64,000 bases of DNA from Rheinheimera pacifica (GTDB lineage Bacteria; Pseudomonadota; Gammaproteobacteria; Enterobacterales; Alteromonadaceae). Both the position numbers and the translations under genes were made by a program. The stretch is from the NCBI RefSeq assembly GCF_024809855.1, contig NZ_JANUEM010000014.1, forward strand, positions 45,112 through 109,111, given 5' to 3'. The first letter of the stretch is position 1; every line of letters begins with the position of its first letter. This document shows, one piece after another, positions 19,563-28,314 of this stretch. The notes beneath the pieces are model-generated. The model was not told where the DNA came from and ran no database searches. It saw only the letters and a list, made by a program, of their open reading frames with translations.

Positions 19563-19595
19563 ACTGTATGTTCCACAATTTGGCTCTGTTGAATT

Positions 19596-19623
19596 AAAGC
19601 GGCGCGGTACCGGTGAAACTTTA
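19596..19623 (-). promoter_or_regulatory. Candidate sigma-28 promoter of flgM
   Basis: On the minus strand TAAAGTTT is followed by GCCGCTTT with 16 bp between the TAAA and GCCG elements. This is close to the flagellar consensus TAAA-N15-GCCGATAA. It sits between flgA and flgM, 34 bp before the flgM start codon. Confidence 0.5.
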
Positions 19624-19625
19624 AT

Positions 19626-20396
19626 TTATTTCTGTGTGGTTTCTGCATTATTTTCTCCGGTTACGATGGCATCAATTACTTTACCGGAACTGACATTCTG
19701 CACACTGATCCGCTCGCCCAGCTGGCCATCACTAAGGGCTATAGCACTGGTGGCAACAGCAAAGCCATCGCCACGGTACTGCAAAGTGATCTGCGCACCT
19801 TTTTGCACCAGATAAGCCGCCTGTAGCAGATGGCGGCTAACCGGGCTGCCTGCATTTATACGGCGTTTTACTGTCATGCCCAGCAGGGTTGTGGCATCAA
19901 ACTCCAGGCCGTGGCGTATGTTACTGATATCCAAATCCTGCAGGCTGAGCATATCAGCAGTGAGCACTTCATCGCGCTCCAGCGTACGGCTGGCTACTAC
20001 CAGCGGTAAAAATAGTTTTACTTGTGCCACCGCCCGGCTTTGCCAGCGCTGCGGCGAGGTGCAGCTTAAACTGTAGCTAACCCGGCCCAGCGGTGGCTCG
20101 GTTTGCTGGCGGCGGCTGATATCAAGCTTGTCGCAGCGGCTGTCGTTCAGTGCTGAGGGTAAATTAAGCTGGATCTCCTGCTGGCGGGCTTTTACCCCTA
20201 ACTGGCGTAGGTACTGTTGCAGCTCTTGTTGAATATGCTGTTTAAGCTGTTGCTCTGGCGTAGACCCGGGTGTGGCCTGCGCTGGCCAGACGATTAGCAG
20301 TAACAGCGCCAGGATGGTGCAGGCTGCAGGAAAAAGCGCCAGCTTCCGCTGCGGAAGCGTTACTTCCGCTTTGGGTGATGATTCTGGCGTATTCAT
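19626..20396 (-). CDS. flgA: FlgA, P-ring assembly chaperone (lateral system)
   Basis: This protein is 256 residues when started at ATG 20396. The reading frame is open further upstream, but that would run into the divergent flgB leader. It has a hydrophobic segment at about residues 23-40 (ILALLLLIVWPAQA) that acts as signal peptide. The C-terminal SAF-like domain contains LERDEVLTADML, TLLGMTVKRRINAGSPV and GAQITLQYRGDGF, as expected for FlgA. FlgA is periplasmic and helps FlgI assemble around the rod. The gene is divergent from flgB. Its N-terminal codons overlap the inverted repeat proposed as a LafK enhancer. Confidence 0.9.
   Translation of the reverse strand: MNTPESSPKAEVTLPQRKLALFPAACTILALLLLIVWPAQATPGSTPEQQLKQHIQQELQQYLRQLGVKARQQEIQLNLPSALNDSRCDKLDISRRQQTEPPLGRVSYSLSCTSPQRWQSRAVAQVKLFLPLVVASRTLERDEVLTADMLSLQDLDISNIRHGLEFDATTLLGMTVKRRINAGSPVSRHLLQAAYLVQKGAQITLQYRGDGFAVATSAIALSDGQLGERISVQNVSSGKVIDAIVTGENNAETTQK
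20343..20369 (+). promoter_or_regulatory. Candidate LafK enhancer site upstream of flgB
   Basis: The inverted repeat GCGGAAG-N5-CTTCCGC at 20351-20369 is preceded by an extra CTTCCG half-site at 20343. Its centre is about 73 bp upstream of the -24 element of the sigma-54 promoter at 20432. The same repeat occurs at 43185-43203 before the other sigma-54 promoter in this window. Confidence 0.6.
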
Positions 20397-20431
20397 ATAG
20401 CAATTCATTGATACATATCGCTTTTTAATTG

Positions 20432-20447
20432 TGGCACAGAGCTTGTA
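20432..20447 (+). promoter_or_regulatory. Sigma-54 promoter of the flgB-flgL operon
   Basis: TGGCAC-N5-TTGTA matches the sigma-54 -24/-12 consensus TGGCAC-N5-TTGCW except for one base in the -12 element. It lies 48 bp before the flgB start codon. A sigma-54 activator of the LafK type is encoded in this window. Confidence 0.75.
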
Positions 20448-20495
20448 AAACCCAGGGTAAGCAAAGGCAATCTGTGTAAAGAGAGCAACCTGAAT

Positions 20496-20864
20496 ATGTT
20501 TGATAAAGCGCTTGGTGTACACCCGTTTTCATTACAGCTACGCCTGGACCGAGCTGAAATTATTGCAGGCAATCTGGCCAATGTCGATACGCCTGGTTTT
20601 AAAGCGCGGGATATCAACTACAAGCAAGTTATGCAGGATGTGGCTTACAACATGAGCAACGGCATGGACAAACCGTATCAGGTCGCACAAAACGGGCATC
20701 AGTTACTGTATCGCACGCCGTACCAGGTATCTGCCGATGGCAACACGGCCGAGCTGAATATTGAGCAGGCTAATTTCGCTGCCAACAGCATGGATTTTCA
20801 AACCAGCCTTACTTTTATGAATATGAAAATCAGCGGCCTGCAAAAAGCCATTAAAGGAGAGTAA
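20496..20864 (+). CDS. flgB: FlgB, proximal rod protein (lateral)
   Basis: This 122-residue protein has the N-terminal rod/hook motif (AEIIAGNLANVDTPGFKARDI) shared by axial proteins and the C-terminal helix typical of FlgB. It forms part of the rod that crosses the periplasm and is exported by the flagellar secretion apparatus without a signal peptide. It is the first gene of a rod/hook operon that runs with only short gaps to flgL. The sigma-54 promoter at 20432 is correctly placed to drive it. Confidence 0.95.
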   Translation: MFDKALGVHPFSLQLRLDRAEIIAGNLANVDTPGFKARDINYKQVMQDVAYNMSNGMDKPYQVAQNGHQLLYRTPYQVSADGNTAELNIEQANFAANSMDFQTSLTFMNMKISGLQKAIKGE

Positions 20865-20866
20865 GC

Positions 20867-21286
20867 ATGTCATTTAACAGCATTTATGACGTCAGCGGCA
20901 GCGCAATGCGTGCTCAGGTAATGCGCCTGGATACCATCGCCTCAAATTTAGCCAATGCCGACACGGCTTCTGCTACTGAAACCGGGGCATTCAGGGCATT
21001 AAAGCCGGTATTTGCTGCGTTATATAAACAAACGGCAGACAGCCAGAGTTTGTCTGCCGAAGTACAAATGCTGGGTGTGACTACCTCCAGCCGGCCGGTA
21101 GAGCAGCGCTATGAGCCGAATAACCCACTGGCGAATCAAGACGGTTATGTATTTTATTCCAACGTTAATGTGCTGGAAGAAATGGCTGACATGATGTCTG
21201 CGTCGCGCAGTTATCAAACCTCGGTAGAAGTAATGGGCCGGGTTTCCAGTATGCAGCAAAGCGTGCTGCGGCTTGGCGGCCAGTAA
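20867..21286 (+). CDS. flgC: FlgC, proximal rod protein (lateral)
   Basis: This 139-residue axial protein has the N-terminal IASNLANADTASATETGAFRA motif region and a C-terminal SRSYQTSVEVM helix typical of FlgC. It begins 2 bp after flgB, with AAAGGAG just before its start. It assembles with FlgB, FlgF and FlgE-family proteins into the rod. Length and order match the canonical rod operon. Confidence 0.95.
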   Translation: MSFNSIYDVSGSAMRAQVMRLDTIASNLANADTASATETGAFRALKPVFAALYKQTADSQSLSAEVQMLGVTTSSRPVEQRYEPNNPLANQDGYVFYSNVNVLEEMADMMSASRSYQTSVEVMGRVSSMQQSVLRLGGQ

Positions 21287-21298
21287 AGGAGCAATAGC

Positions 21299-21982
21299 GT
21301 GAGTGCAATCAGCGGCTTCGCAAACAATGTTAATACGACTAATGACAGTACGATAGCAAAAAACGGTACTGATAACGGTACTACCGGCGCAGAAGGGCTA
21401 TCAACCATGTTTCTGGAGTTACTGGTGGCGCAAATCAGCCACCAGAACCCACTGGACCCAATGGAAGGCACCCAATATGTCAGCCAACTGGCCGAGTTTG
21501 CCAATGTTGAAAGCCTGCAAAGCCTGAAAATAGATTCCGGTAAAAACCTGGCTCTGCAAAGCAGCCAGCAGGCATTACAGGCCACAGCGTTAATTGGTAC
21601 TCAGGTTGATGTTGCCGCTGAAACCATAGTGCTGGAGCAGGCCGGTCAGGTAAAAGGTGCGCTTAATCTGGGTGTTGAAGCCGACAGCATTGAACTGCGG
21701 CTATATAACGCTGAAGGTAAATTAATGCAGCAGCAAACACTGCCTTACAGTGGCATCGGTACCCTGCGGTTTGCCTTTGATGAACAGGCGGCTGGTGGTT
21801 ATTACGTGCAGGCCGATGCTTATATTAACGGACAGCCAAACCCGCTTACCACCTTGTTAAGTGGCGAAGTTGAGCGGGTGTCTGTCGGTAGTAATAAAGA
21901 CGACATTATTTTGCAAGTCAACGGCCTGGGTAACCACGCTCTGTTAGATACCAATCAGCTGGCCTTTGGCGGCAACAGTTAA
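21299..21982 (+). CDS. flgD: FlgD, hook-capping/assembly scaffold (lateral)
   Basis: This 227-residue protein starts at GTG 21299 behind AAAGGAG. The N-terminal half contains the FlgD signature MFLELLVAQISHQNPLDPM and SQLAEFANVESL, and the C-terminal half carries the FlgD Ig/tudor-like region. FlgD caps the growing hook and is shed before filament assembly. It lies in the usual place between flgC and flgE. Confidence 0.95.
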   Translation: MSAISGFANNVNTTNDSTIAKNGTDNGTTGAEGLSTMFLELLVAQISHQNPLDPMEGTQYVSQLAEFANVESLQSLKIDSGKNLALQSSQQALQATALIGTQVDVAAETIVLEQAGQVKGALNLGVEADSIELRLYNAEGKLMQQQTLPYSGIGTLRFAFDEQAAGGYYVQADAYINGQPNPLTTLLSGEVERVSVGSNKDDIILQVNGLGNHALLDTNQLAFGGNS

Positions 21983-21994
21983 GGAATCAGTATT

Positions 21995-23188
21995 ATGTCT
22001 ATGTTTAATATCGGGTTAAGCGGGTTGAAAACCACGCAAAAAGCACTGGAAGTTACCAGCCATAACATTGCCAACTCAGGTACTGCCGGTTTTAAAAGTG
22101 GCAGCGCTGAATTTGCCTCAGTGTACAACGGCGGCCAGCGCGGCGGGGTAGACGTAAGTGATATTAAAGAAAACTTTACCCGTGAAGGCGGTGTGGTAAA
22201 TACCGGCTCAGCGCTGGATTTAGCTATTACCGGTAAAGGTTTTTTTGTTGTTGCTGAAAACGGCCGTATGGCTTACACCCAGGCAGGCCGCTTTGATCTG
22301 GATAAAGATCAGAACATTGTTAACAGCAGCGGCAACCGCTTACAAGGCTACGGCGTAGATGCCGACGGCAACCTGGTACCTGGCGTACTCACTGATTTAA
22401 AAATTGAAGCGGCCAATATCCCGGCACAGGCTTCTACCGAAGTAGCTTTTTCGCTTAATTTAAGCTCAGCCAGTGATGTAATAGCTGTGCCATTCGATCC
22501 GGCGGTGGGCAGTAGCTATAACTACTCACAGTCGAGCGAAATATTCGACTCTTTGGGCAACAGCCATACCTTAACGCAGTATTTTGTGCATACCGGGCCC
22601 AATACCTGGCAGGCGCACTACTTTGTTAATGGCACGGATTTGACAACACCTGCCAACCTGACATTTGATGCCGACGGCCAGTTAACTGCACCTGCTGCTC
22701 CGGCAACAGTGGCGCTCAGTTACACCCCAACCACCGGTGCTGCGGTAATGGACTTTGGCATTAACCTAACCAAAAGCACCCAGTTTGGCAGCGGTTTTAA
22801 TATTTATAAAAACGACCCTAACGGCTATACCGCAGGTGAGTTTGCCGGGGTAGCAATAGCCGAAACCGGTGAAGTATTTGCCACTTTTACCAATGGTGAA
22901 ACCAAGCTGCAAGGCCAGGTAGTACTGGCTAACTTTGCCAATATCAATGGCCTGCAAACCGGTAATAAAACCGTTTGGTATGCCACTAATGAATCTGGCG
23001 CAGCCCTGTATGGCACACCGGATGCTGGTAGTTTTGGTGCTTTGCTGTCGGGCGCCTATGTTGGCTCTAACGTAGATATCAGCGAGCAGTTGGTTGATTT
23101 AATGGCGTTTCAGCAAAACTACCAGGCGAATGCCAAAACTATCAGCACGGCCGATCAGATGATGCAGGTTTTATTTAACGCCACCTAA
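21995..23188 (+). CDS. flgE: FlgE, hook protein (lateral)
   Basis: This 397-residue protein has the FlgE N-terminus (MSMFNIGLSGLKTTQKALEV, SHNIANSGTAGFK), a central variable region of about 250 residues, and the C-terminal motif LVDLMAFQQNYQANAKTISTAD. It is the structural subunit of the hook. Its length is ordinary for FlgE. It lies directly downstream of flgD with a ribosome site (AAGGA). Confidence 0.96.
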   Translation: MSMFNIGLSGLKTTQKALEVTSHNIANSGTAGFKSGSAEFASVYNGGQRGGVDVSDIKENFTREGGVVNTGSALDLAITGKGFFVVAENGRMAYTQAGRFDLDKDQNIVNSSGNRLQGYGVDADGNLVPGVLTDLKIEAANIPAQASTEVAFSLNLSSASDVIAVPFDPAVGSSYNYSQSSEIFDSLGNSHTLTQYFVHTGPNTWQAHYFVNGTDLTTPANLTFDADGQLTAPAAPATVALSYTPTTGAAVMDFGINLTKSTQFGSGFNIYKNDPNGYTAGEFAGVAIAETGEVFATFTNGETKLQGQVVLANFANINGLQTGNKTVWYATNESGAALYGTPDAGSFGALLSGAYVGSNVDISEQLVDLMAFQQNYQANAKTISTADQMMQVLFNAT

Positions 23189-23200
23189 AGGTAAGCCGTT

Positions 23201-23935
23201 ATGGAACGCTTAATTTATACCGCTGTATCAGGGGCCGAACTCAACCAGACGGCACTGCGTGTTAGCGCCAATAATTTGGCCAACGTTAATACGCCCGGTT
23301 TTAAAGCAGATATTGAACAGGCGCAGGCAATGATGATTGCCGGTGACGGCTTTCGTACCCGTTATCAGGCGCAGTTACTGCCGGTGTTTACCAATCTGGC
23401 TAATGGCCCGGTGCAACAAACCGGCCGTGATCTGGACATTGTACTGAGCGACGGCGGCTTTTTAGCTATAGCCGATGCCAACGGTAATGAAGCCTATACC
23501 CGTGCCGGCAACCTGCAGGTAGATGCCGATGGCCGCTTAATGCTAAACGGCTATGCGGTACAGGGTGAGCAAGGCGACATAGTGTTACCGGAGTTTGGTG
23601 ATATCGACATCAGCAGCGATGGCACTATTAATTTGTTGCCGATAGGCGGTGGTGTTATTGCCCAGGAAGGCCGGTTAAAAATGGTCAGTGTGGGTGATGA
23701 CACTCTGGTAAAAGGGCTGGATGGCCTGTTACGGCCACAACAGCAGGAGCAATTACCGGCAGATTTAACGATTACCCTGCGTACCGGCGCGCTGGAAGGC
23801 GCCAATGTTAATGCGGTGGAAGAGATGGTAAACACCATGAATATCAGCCGCCAGTTTGAAATGAATATCCGCATGATGAAAACCGCTGACGAACTGGCGG
23901 TAGCCGGTAACAAGCTGGTAAGTGGCAACAGTTAA
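23201..23935 (+). CDS. flgF: FlgF, proximal rod protein (lateral)
   Basis: This 244-residue axial protein begins MERLIYTAVSGAELNQTALR, typical of FlgF. It carries the NNLANVNTPGFKADIEQA motif and ends with MNISRQFEMNIRMMKTADE. It forms the rod between FlgC and the distal FlgG. Gene order flgE-flgF-flgG is canonical. Confidence 0.95.
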   Translation: MERLIYTAVSGAELNQTALRVSANNLANVNTPGFKADIEQAQAMMIAGDGFRTRYQAQLLPVFTNLANGPVQQTGRDLDIVLSDGGFLAIADANGNEAYTRAGNLQVDADGRLMLNGYAVQGEQGDIVLPEFGDIDISSDGTINLLPIGGGVIAQEGRLKMVSVGDDTLVKGLDGLLRPQQQEQLPADLTITLRTGALEGANVNAVEEMVNTMNISRQFEMNIRMMKTADELAVAGNKLVSGNS

Positions 23936-23947
23936 CAGGAGCAGCAC

Positions 23948-24733
23948 ATGAACTCTGCCTTATGGGTTAGTAAAACCGGTTTAGCCGCGCAGGATATGCG
24001 CATGACCACCATCTCAAACAATCTGGCTAACGTTAGTACCGCAGGCTTTAAAAAAGACCGCGTCGTGTTTGAAGATTTGTTTTATCAGGTACAGCGCCAG
24101 CCGGGCACTCAGGCTGACGAGCTAAACCAGGTGCCGTCGGGCATTCAGGTGGGTACCGGTGTACGGATTAACGGCACCCAGAAAATTTTTACCGAAGGCA
24201 GCTTTGAAAAAAGTGACAACCCGCTGGATATCGCCATTGCCGGGCAGGGCTTTTTCCAGATTGAAAACCCGGACGGCGAAATATTGTATAGCCGCAGTGG
24301 CCAGTTTCAGCTAAACGCCGATTCATTAATCGTCAATGCCAACGGCCTGCCACTGCTGCAAAATATCGCTATACCAGAGAACTCCACCAAAGTAACCATT
24401 GGCCGCGACGGTACCGTTACTGCTGTTGTTGCCGGCCAGGCTGATCCGGTAGAACTGGGGCAGATTTTAACCGTTAACTTTGTTAATCCTGCCGGTTTAG
24501 AAGCACTGGGTGGCAATTTATTCCGCGCTACTGCAGCCTCAGGTGAAGCGGTAGAAGGTGTTCCCGGAGAAGACGCACTGGGTGCCTTGCAACAACATAC
24601 CATTGAAGGCTCTAACGTTAGTGTGGTTGATGAAATGGTCAGCATGATAGCGGTGCAGCGCGCCTACGAAATGAACGCCAAAGTGGTATCGGCGGCCGAT
24701 GAAATGCTGCGCTTTATTAACCAGAGCCTGTAA
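23948..24733 (+). CDS. flgG: FlgG, distal rod protein (lateral)
   Basis: This 261-residue protein begins MNSALWVSKTGLAAQDMRM with the NNLANVSTAGFKKDR motif and ends with VQRAYEMNAKVVSAADEML, which are clear FlgG features. It forms the distal rod passing through the P and L rings. The length is the family norm. It starts behind ACAGGAGC and ends 4 bp before flgH. Confidence 0.96.
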   Translation: MNSALWVSKTGLAAQDMRMTTISNNLANVSTAGFKKDRVVFEDLFYQVQRQPGTQADELNQVPSGIQVGTGVRINGTQKIFTEGSFEKSDNPLDIAIAGQGFFQIENPDGEILYSRSGQFQLNADSLIVNANGLPLLQNIAIPENSTKVTIGRDGTVTAVVAGQADPVELGQILTVNFVNPAGLEALGGNLFRATAASGEAVEGVPGEDALGALQQHTIEGSNVSVVDEMVSMIAVQRAYEMNAKVVSAADEMLRFINQSL

Positions 24734-24737
24734 GCCT

Positions 24738-25403
24738 ATGAAAGCCTGTAGCGCCTTAATCATTATGTTACTGCTAAGCGCCTGTGCCAGCCAGCCACCG
24801 CTGGTACATGAAGCCGACTGGGAGCAGGTGGTGGCGCAGCGCAGCGCTGATGAGCCGCTGCCGGGCCAGCAGCACGGCAGCCTGTACAGCGACCGTTATA
24901 TGTTTACCCTGTACGAAGATAAACGTGCCTACAGGGTCGGCGATATTCTGACAGTTGAGCTGAATGAGCGTACCCAATCGAGTAAAAGTGCTGATTCCAG
25001 CATAGACAGAAGCACCGGCATTAATGTTGGCGTGCCGCTGGTAGGTAACTTAAATACCTCAGAGCTGGCTATGCAGCTGAACTCACGTTCACAGTTTGAC
25101 GGCGAAAGTGCCGCCAGCCAGCAGAACTTTCTGCGCGGCTCTATTACCGTGCGGGTAACCGATGTATTGCCCAACGGCGCTCTGGCAATCCGTGGCGAAA
25201 AATGGATCAAGCTGAACCAGGGCGATGAGTATATCCGCCTGCAGGGGCTGGTGCGGCCGGAAGATATTGATGTTACCAACCGCATCTCGTCGCAGCGTAT
25301 TGCCGATGCCCGTATTAGTTATTCCGGCAAAGGCGATTTAGCCAGTGCCAGCCAGGCTGGTTGGTTTACCCGCTTGTTTAACCGCTTTCTTAACCCGTTT
25401 TAA
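24738..25403 (+). CDS. flgH: FlgH, L-ring lipoprotein (lateral)
   Basis: I choose ATG 24738, which gives a 221-residue protein with an immediate lipoprotein signal (LIIMLLLSACAS; Cys at about residue 17). An earlier in-frame start would lie inside flgG. The mature part contains the FlgH signatures YRVGDILTVELNE and GNLVIRGEKWI-like NGALAIRGEKWI. It forms the outer-membrane ring that acts as bushing for the rod. It sits in standard order between flgG and flgI. Confidence 0.95.
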   Translation: MKACSALIIMLLLSACASQPPLVHEADWEQVVAQRSADEPLPGQQHGSLYSDRYMFTLYEDKRAYRVGDILTVELNERTQSSKSADSSIDRSTGINVGVPLVGNLNTSELAMQLNSRSQFDGESAASQQNFLRGSITVRVTDVLPNGALAIRGEKWIKLNQGDEYIRLQGLVRPEDIDVTNRISSQRIADARISYSGKGDLASASQAGWFTRLFNRFLNPF

Positions 25404-25413
25404 CTGAGGTGTT

Positions 25414-26508
25414 ATGAAACATTGTATAACTGCCGTGCTGTTGCTGTTATGGCCCGTATTGTTACAAGCCCGGCCGCTGCTTGATCTGGTCGATATTCAG
25501 GGTGTGCGCGATAACCAACTGGTGGGCTATGGCCTGGTGGTGGGGTTACCAGGCTCGGGCGATAAAGCGCAAATCAGGTTTGCTGCCCAGTCATTAAACA
25601 ATATGCTGAAACAGTTTGGTGTGCAGCTGGATGAAAACAGCCTGCCGAAGTCAAAAAATGTGGCGGCGGTTGCCGTTACCGCTACGTTACCGGCCAATGC
25701 CAGCCCCGGGCAAACCATGGACGTAACCATTATGTCACTGGGTGACGCCAAAAGCCTGCATGGTGGCAGCCTGATGCTGACGCCGCTGCGCGGGGTTGAC
25801 GGCAAAGTATATGCGCTGGCGCAGGGTAACCTGGTGGTAGGGGGCTTAAATGCCACCGGCCAGAATGGCTCGTCGGTTACCGTTAATGTGCCCACTGCCG
25901 GTATTATTCCGTCCGGCGCTATTGTTGAGCGCAGCGTGCAGCAATTATATGAACCTGCCGCTCAGGTCGTGCTTAACCTGAAGCAACCCAATTATCAGAC
26001 TGCCCGCAATGTTGTTACCGCCATTAATCAGGTGTTTGGGCCTGACGTTGCCAGAGCCGAGCATAAAGGCAAGCTGGTTGTCAGCGCTCCGGTAGACGCG
26101 AACAGCCGTATTACCTTTATGTCGATGTTACAGGACATTGACGTAGAAGAAGGCAGCCAGCGGCCGCGCGTGGTATTTAACAGCCGCACCGGTACTGTGG
26201 TGATGAACGACGTAGTGCGGGTAAAACGCGCTGCAGTCAGCCACGGCAGTTTAACCATTACGATCAGTGAGCAACAGGGTGTAAGCCAGCCATTGCCTTT
26301 TAGTGGCGGTACGACAACACCGGTACAAAACAGTGGGGTTGATGTGCAGGAGCGCACAGCCAACATGATGTTGTGGCCGGAAGGCAGCTCGCTGGACGCT
26401 ATAGTACAGGCCATTAATGCGCTGGGGGCAACTCCGGCAGAACTGATGTCGATCCTGATTGCGCTGGATAACGCCGGTGCGCTGGATGCTGATTTGCTGG
26501 TGATCTGA
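25414..26508 (+). CDS. flgI: FlgI, P-ring protein (lateral)
   Basis: This 364-residue protein starts with a cleavable signal peptide (about residues 1-19, ending LLQARP). The conserved FlgI start LLDLVDIQGVRDNQLVGYGLVVGLPGSGDK follows, in the expected place. It builds the peptidoglycan-associated ring with help from FlgA. The C-terminal IVQAINALGATPAELMSIL is typical. It follows flgH by 10 bp and its stop is immediately followed by the flgJ ATG. Confidence 0.96.
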   Translation: MKHCITAVLLLLWPVLLQARPLLDLVDIQGVRDNQLVGYGLVVGLPGSGDKAQIRFAAQSLNNMLKQFGVQLDENSLPKSKNVAAVAVTATLPANASPGQTMDVTIMSLGDAKSLHGGSLMLTPLRGVDGKVYALAQGNLVVGGLNATGQNGSSVTVNVPTAGIIPSGAIVERSVQQLYEPAAQVVLNLKQPNYQTARNVVTAINQVFGPDVARAEHKGKLVVSAPVDANSRITFMSMLQDIDVEEGSQRPRVVFNSRTGTVVMNDVVRVKRAAVSHGSLTITISEQQGVSQPLPFSGGTTTPVQNSGVDVQERTANMMLWPEGSSLDAIVQAINALGATPAELMSILIALDNAGALDADLLVI

Positions 26509-26985
26509 ATGAATATAACCTCGTTAACCAGTTACGCTTTACCTGGCGAAGGGCTGGCGATAGACCCACGCGCTGCCGCAGGCATAGATAGCAACCAGGA
26601 TCCTGCCGCCCGGCTGACTAAAGCGGCAGAGCAGTTTGAAGCGATATTTTTGCAGCTGGTACTAAAAAACATGCACGCCGGTACCGATGCTATTGCCGGT
26701 GATAACGGCCTGTTTGGCAGCAGTGAGGCACAAACATTTCGCGATATGCACGATGCCCAACTGGCACAACACCTGGCGTCCAGGCAGCAGCTCGGTTTAG
26801 CCGAAGCCATAGTGCGGCAGTTAGGCGATGGCCTGGTACAAACTGAAAATAAATTTAAGCAACTGGCCGAAGCCGTCGCTTTACCTGATAAGACGGCGCT
26901 GAGTCTGGTTGCGCCAAAATACAGTAACAGCGGATTTAGCCAGCCATTATGGCAGGCCGACAGCGGCGGGAAACCCAGCTTATGA
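26509..26985 (+). CDS. flgJ: FlgJ rod-capping protein lacking the muramidase domain (lateral)
   Basis: This protein is 158 residues, whereas two-domain FlgJ proteins have about 300. It keeps the rod-cap region (AAEQFEAIFLQLVLKNMHAGTDA, FRDMHDAQLAQHLASRQQLGLAEAIVRQL). The C-terminal peptidoglycan-hydrolase domain is absent. I recall the same one-domain form from lateral flagellar systems of Vibrio and Aeromonas. The hydrolase function must come from elsewhere. The start codon abuts the flgI stop, and the stop overlaps the flgK start in ATGA. Confidence 0.92.
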   Translation: MNITSLTSYALPGEGLAIDPRAAAGIDSNQDPAARLTKAAEQFEAIFLQLVLKNMHAGTDAIAGDNGLFGSSEAQTFRDMHDAQLAQHLASRQQLGLAEAIVRQLGDGLVQTENKFKQLAEAVALPDKTALSLVAPKYSNSGFSQPLWQADSGGKPSL

Positions 26986-28304
26986 GTATGCTTTTAAACG
27001 GTGTGTCTGGCCTTAACGCGGCTAACAATGCACTAAACGTGGTAGGCCAGAACGTGGCTAATGCTGCCGTAAAGGGCTATAGCCGCCAAACGGTGTATCT
27101 GGAAACCGCTGCCGGGGGCTTAAACGGCGTTAAGGTGACTAAGGTTGATCGCATCGTTAATGATTTTCTGAATGACGATATCTGGCGCACCAGTTCAGAT
27201 GTAAGCTATTACGAAGGTTTTCAAAGCTATCTGGGGTATCTGGAACAAATACTCGGCACTGAGTCGCTGAACCTGAATGATGCCGTTGCCGGTATCAGTG
27301 CGGCTTTTAACGCCGCCATGTCTGCCCCCGATTCAAGCGCTTACCGTCAGCAGGTATTGTCCGCCGCACAGGCACTGGTACAAGACTTGTCGCAAATTAA
27401 TGGTGCCTTGTCAGATCAGCAAGACAAACTCGGCAAAGAATTAAGCAACCTTGCAGATAACAGTAGTTCGTTGGCACAACAGATTGCCGAGCTAAACAGC
27501 AAAATAAGTAAAGCGCAGGCGCTGGGCCAGCCTACCGCAGAGTTGGCTGATGCCCGCGAAGTGCTCATCACCGAACTGTCTGGTTATATGGGCGTAGATA
27601 TTGTCGATCCGGGTGATGGCAATATCAATATCAGCAGTAAAAACGGCGCACCGCTGGTGGTTGGCTCTAAATCTTCGGCAGTCAGCGTAAATGGCACTGC
27701 GGTTAATGTTAGCTTTAACGGCCAGAACTTCGGTCTTAACGAGTTTGTCGGTGGCCGTATCGGCGGTTTACTTAATGTCGATGTAAATGTGCTGCAACCG
27801 AGTAAACTGCAACTGGAGCAAATAGTTACTAATATTGCCGACTCAGTAAATACTGCGCTGTCACAGGGCTTCGATTTAAACGGCCAGCCAGGTGAGCCGC
27901 TGTTTTTGTACAACCCGGCTGATGTACTGGGCACAATTAGTGTCAACCCTGATTTGCAACCGGATGGCCTGGCCTTTATCGGTAACGACGGTTTGGGTAA
28001 TCCGGCCGGTGGCCGTGGCGACAACGGCAATATTGCTAATCTGGTGGCGTCATTAAATGGTGGCACAGCTGGCTATGATACGTTAATCGGCGATCTGGCT
28101 ATTCAAAGCAAGCAGGTGCAAAGCAGCGTGAAAACTGCCCAGGTACTAAACAACAATGCTGTGGCCGCGCGTGACAGCGTGAGCGGCGTAAACCTGGACG
28201 AAGAAGCCGCTAACCTGATGTATTACCAGCAGCTCTATGACGCTAATGCCCGGGTGATCAGCACAGCGGATCAATTGTTTAAAACCCTGATCAATATCTT
28301 CTGA
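26982..28304 (+). CDS. flgK: FlgK, hook-associated protein 1 (lateral)
   Basis: I take ATG 26982, overlapping the flgJ stop, giving 440 residues. The N-terminus (LLNGVSGLNAANNALNVVGQ, AAVKGYSRQTVYLE) and the C-terminal YYQQLYDANARVISTADQLF motif are diagnostic of FlgK. It forms the first junction ring between hook and filament, and FlgN is its chaperone. The length is on the short side for FlgK (often 450-650), as is common for lateral flagella with a small variable domain. Confidence 0.95.
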   Translation: MSMLLNGVSGLNAANNALNVVGQNVANAAVKGYSRQTVYLETAAGGLNGVKVTKVDRIVNDFLNDDIWRTSSDVSYYEGFQSYLGYLEQILGTESLNLNDAVAGISAAFNAAMSAPDSSAYRQQVLSAAQALVQDLSQINGALSDQQDKLGKELSNLADNSSSLAQQIAELNSKISKAQALGQPTAELADAREVLITELSGYMGVDIVDPGDGNINISSKNGAPLVVGSKSSAVSVNGTAVNVSFNGQNFGLNEFVGGRIGGLLNVDVNVLQPSKLQLEQIVTNIADSVNTALSQGFDLNGQPGEPLFLYNPADVLGTISVNPDLQPDGLAFIGNDGLGNPAGGRGDNGNIANLVASLNGGTAGYDTLIGDLAIQSKQVQSSVKTAQVLNNNAVAARDSVSGVNLDEEAANLMYYQQLYDANARVISTADQLFKTLINIF

Positions 28305-28314
28305 GGCCGTGGCT

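Noticed and set aside
20397..20522. A longer N-terminus for FlgA reaching 20522
   Set aside because: It would cross the sigma-54 promoter and the flgB start and would put about 40 odd residues before the signal peptide. ATG 20396 gives a normal exported FlgA.
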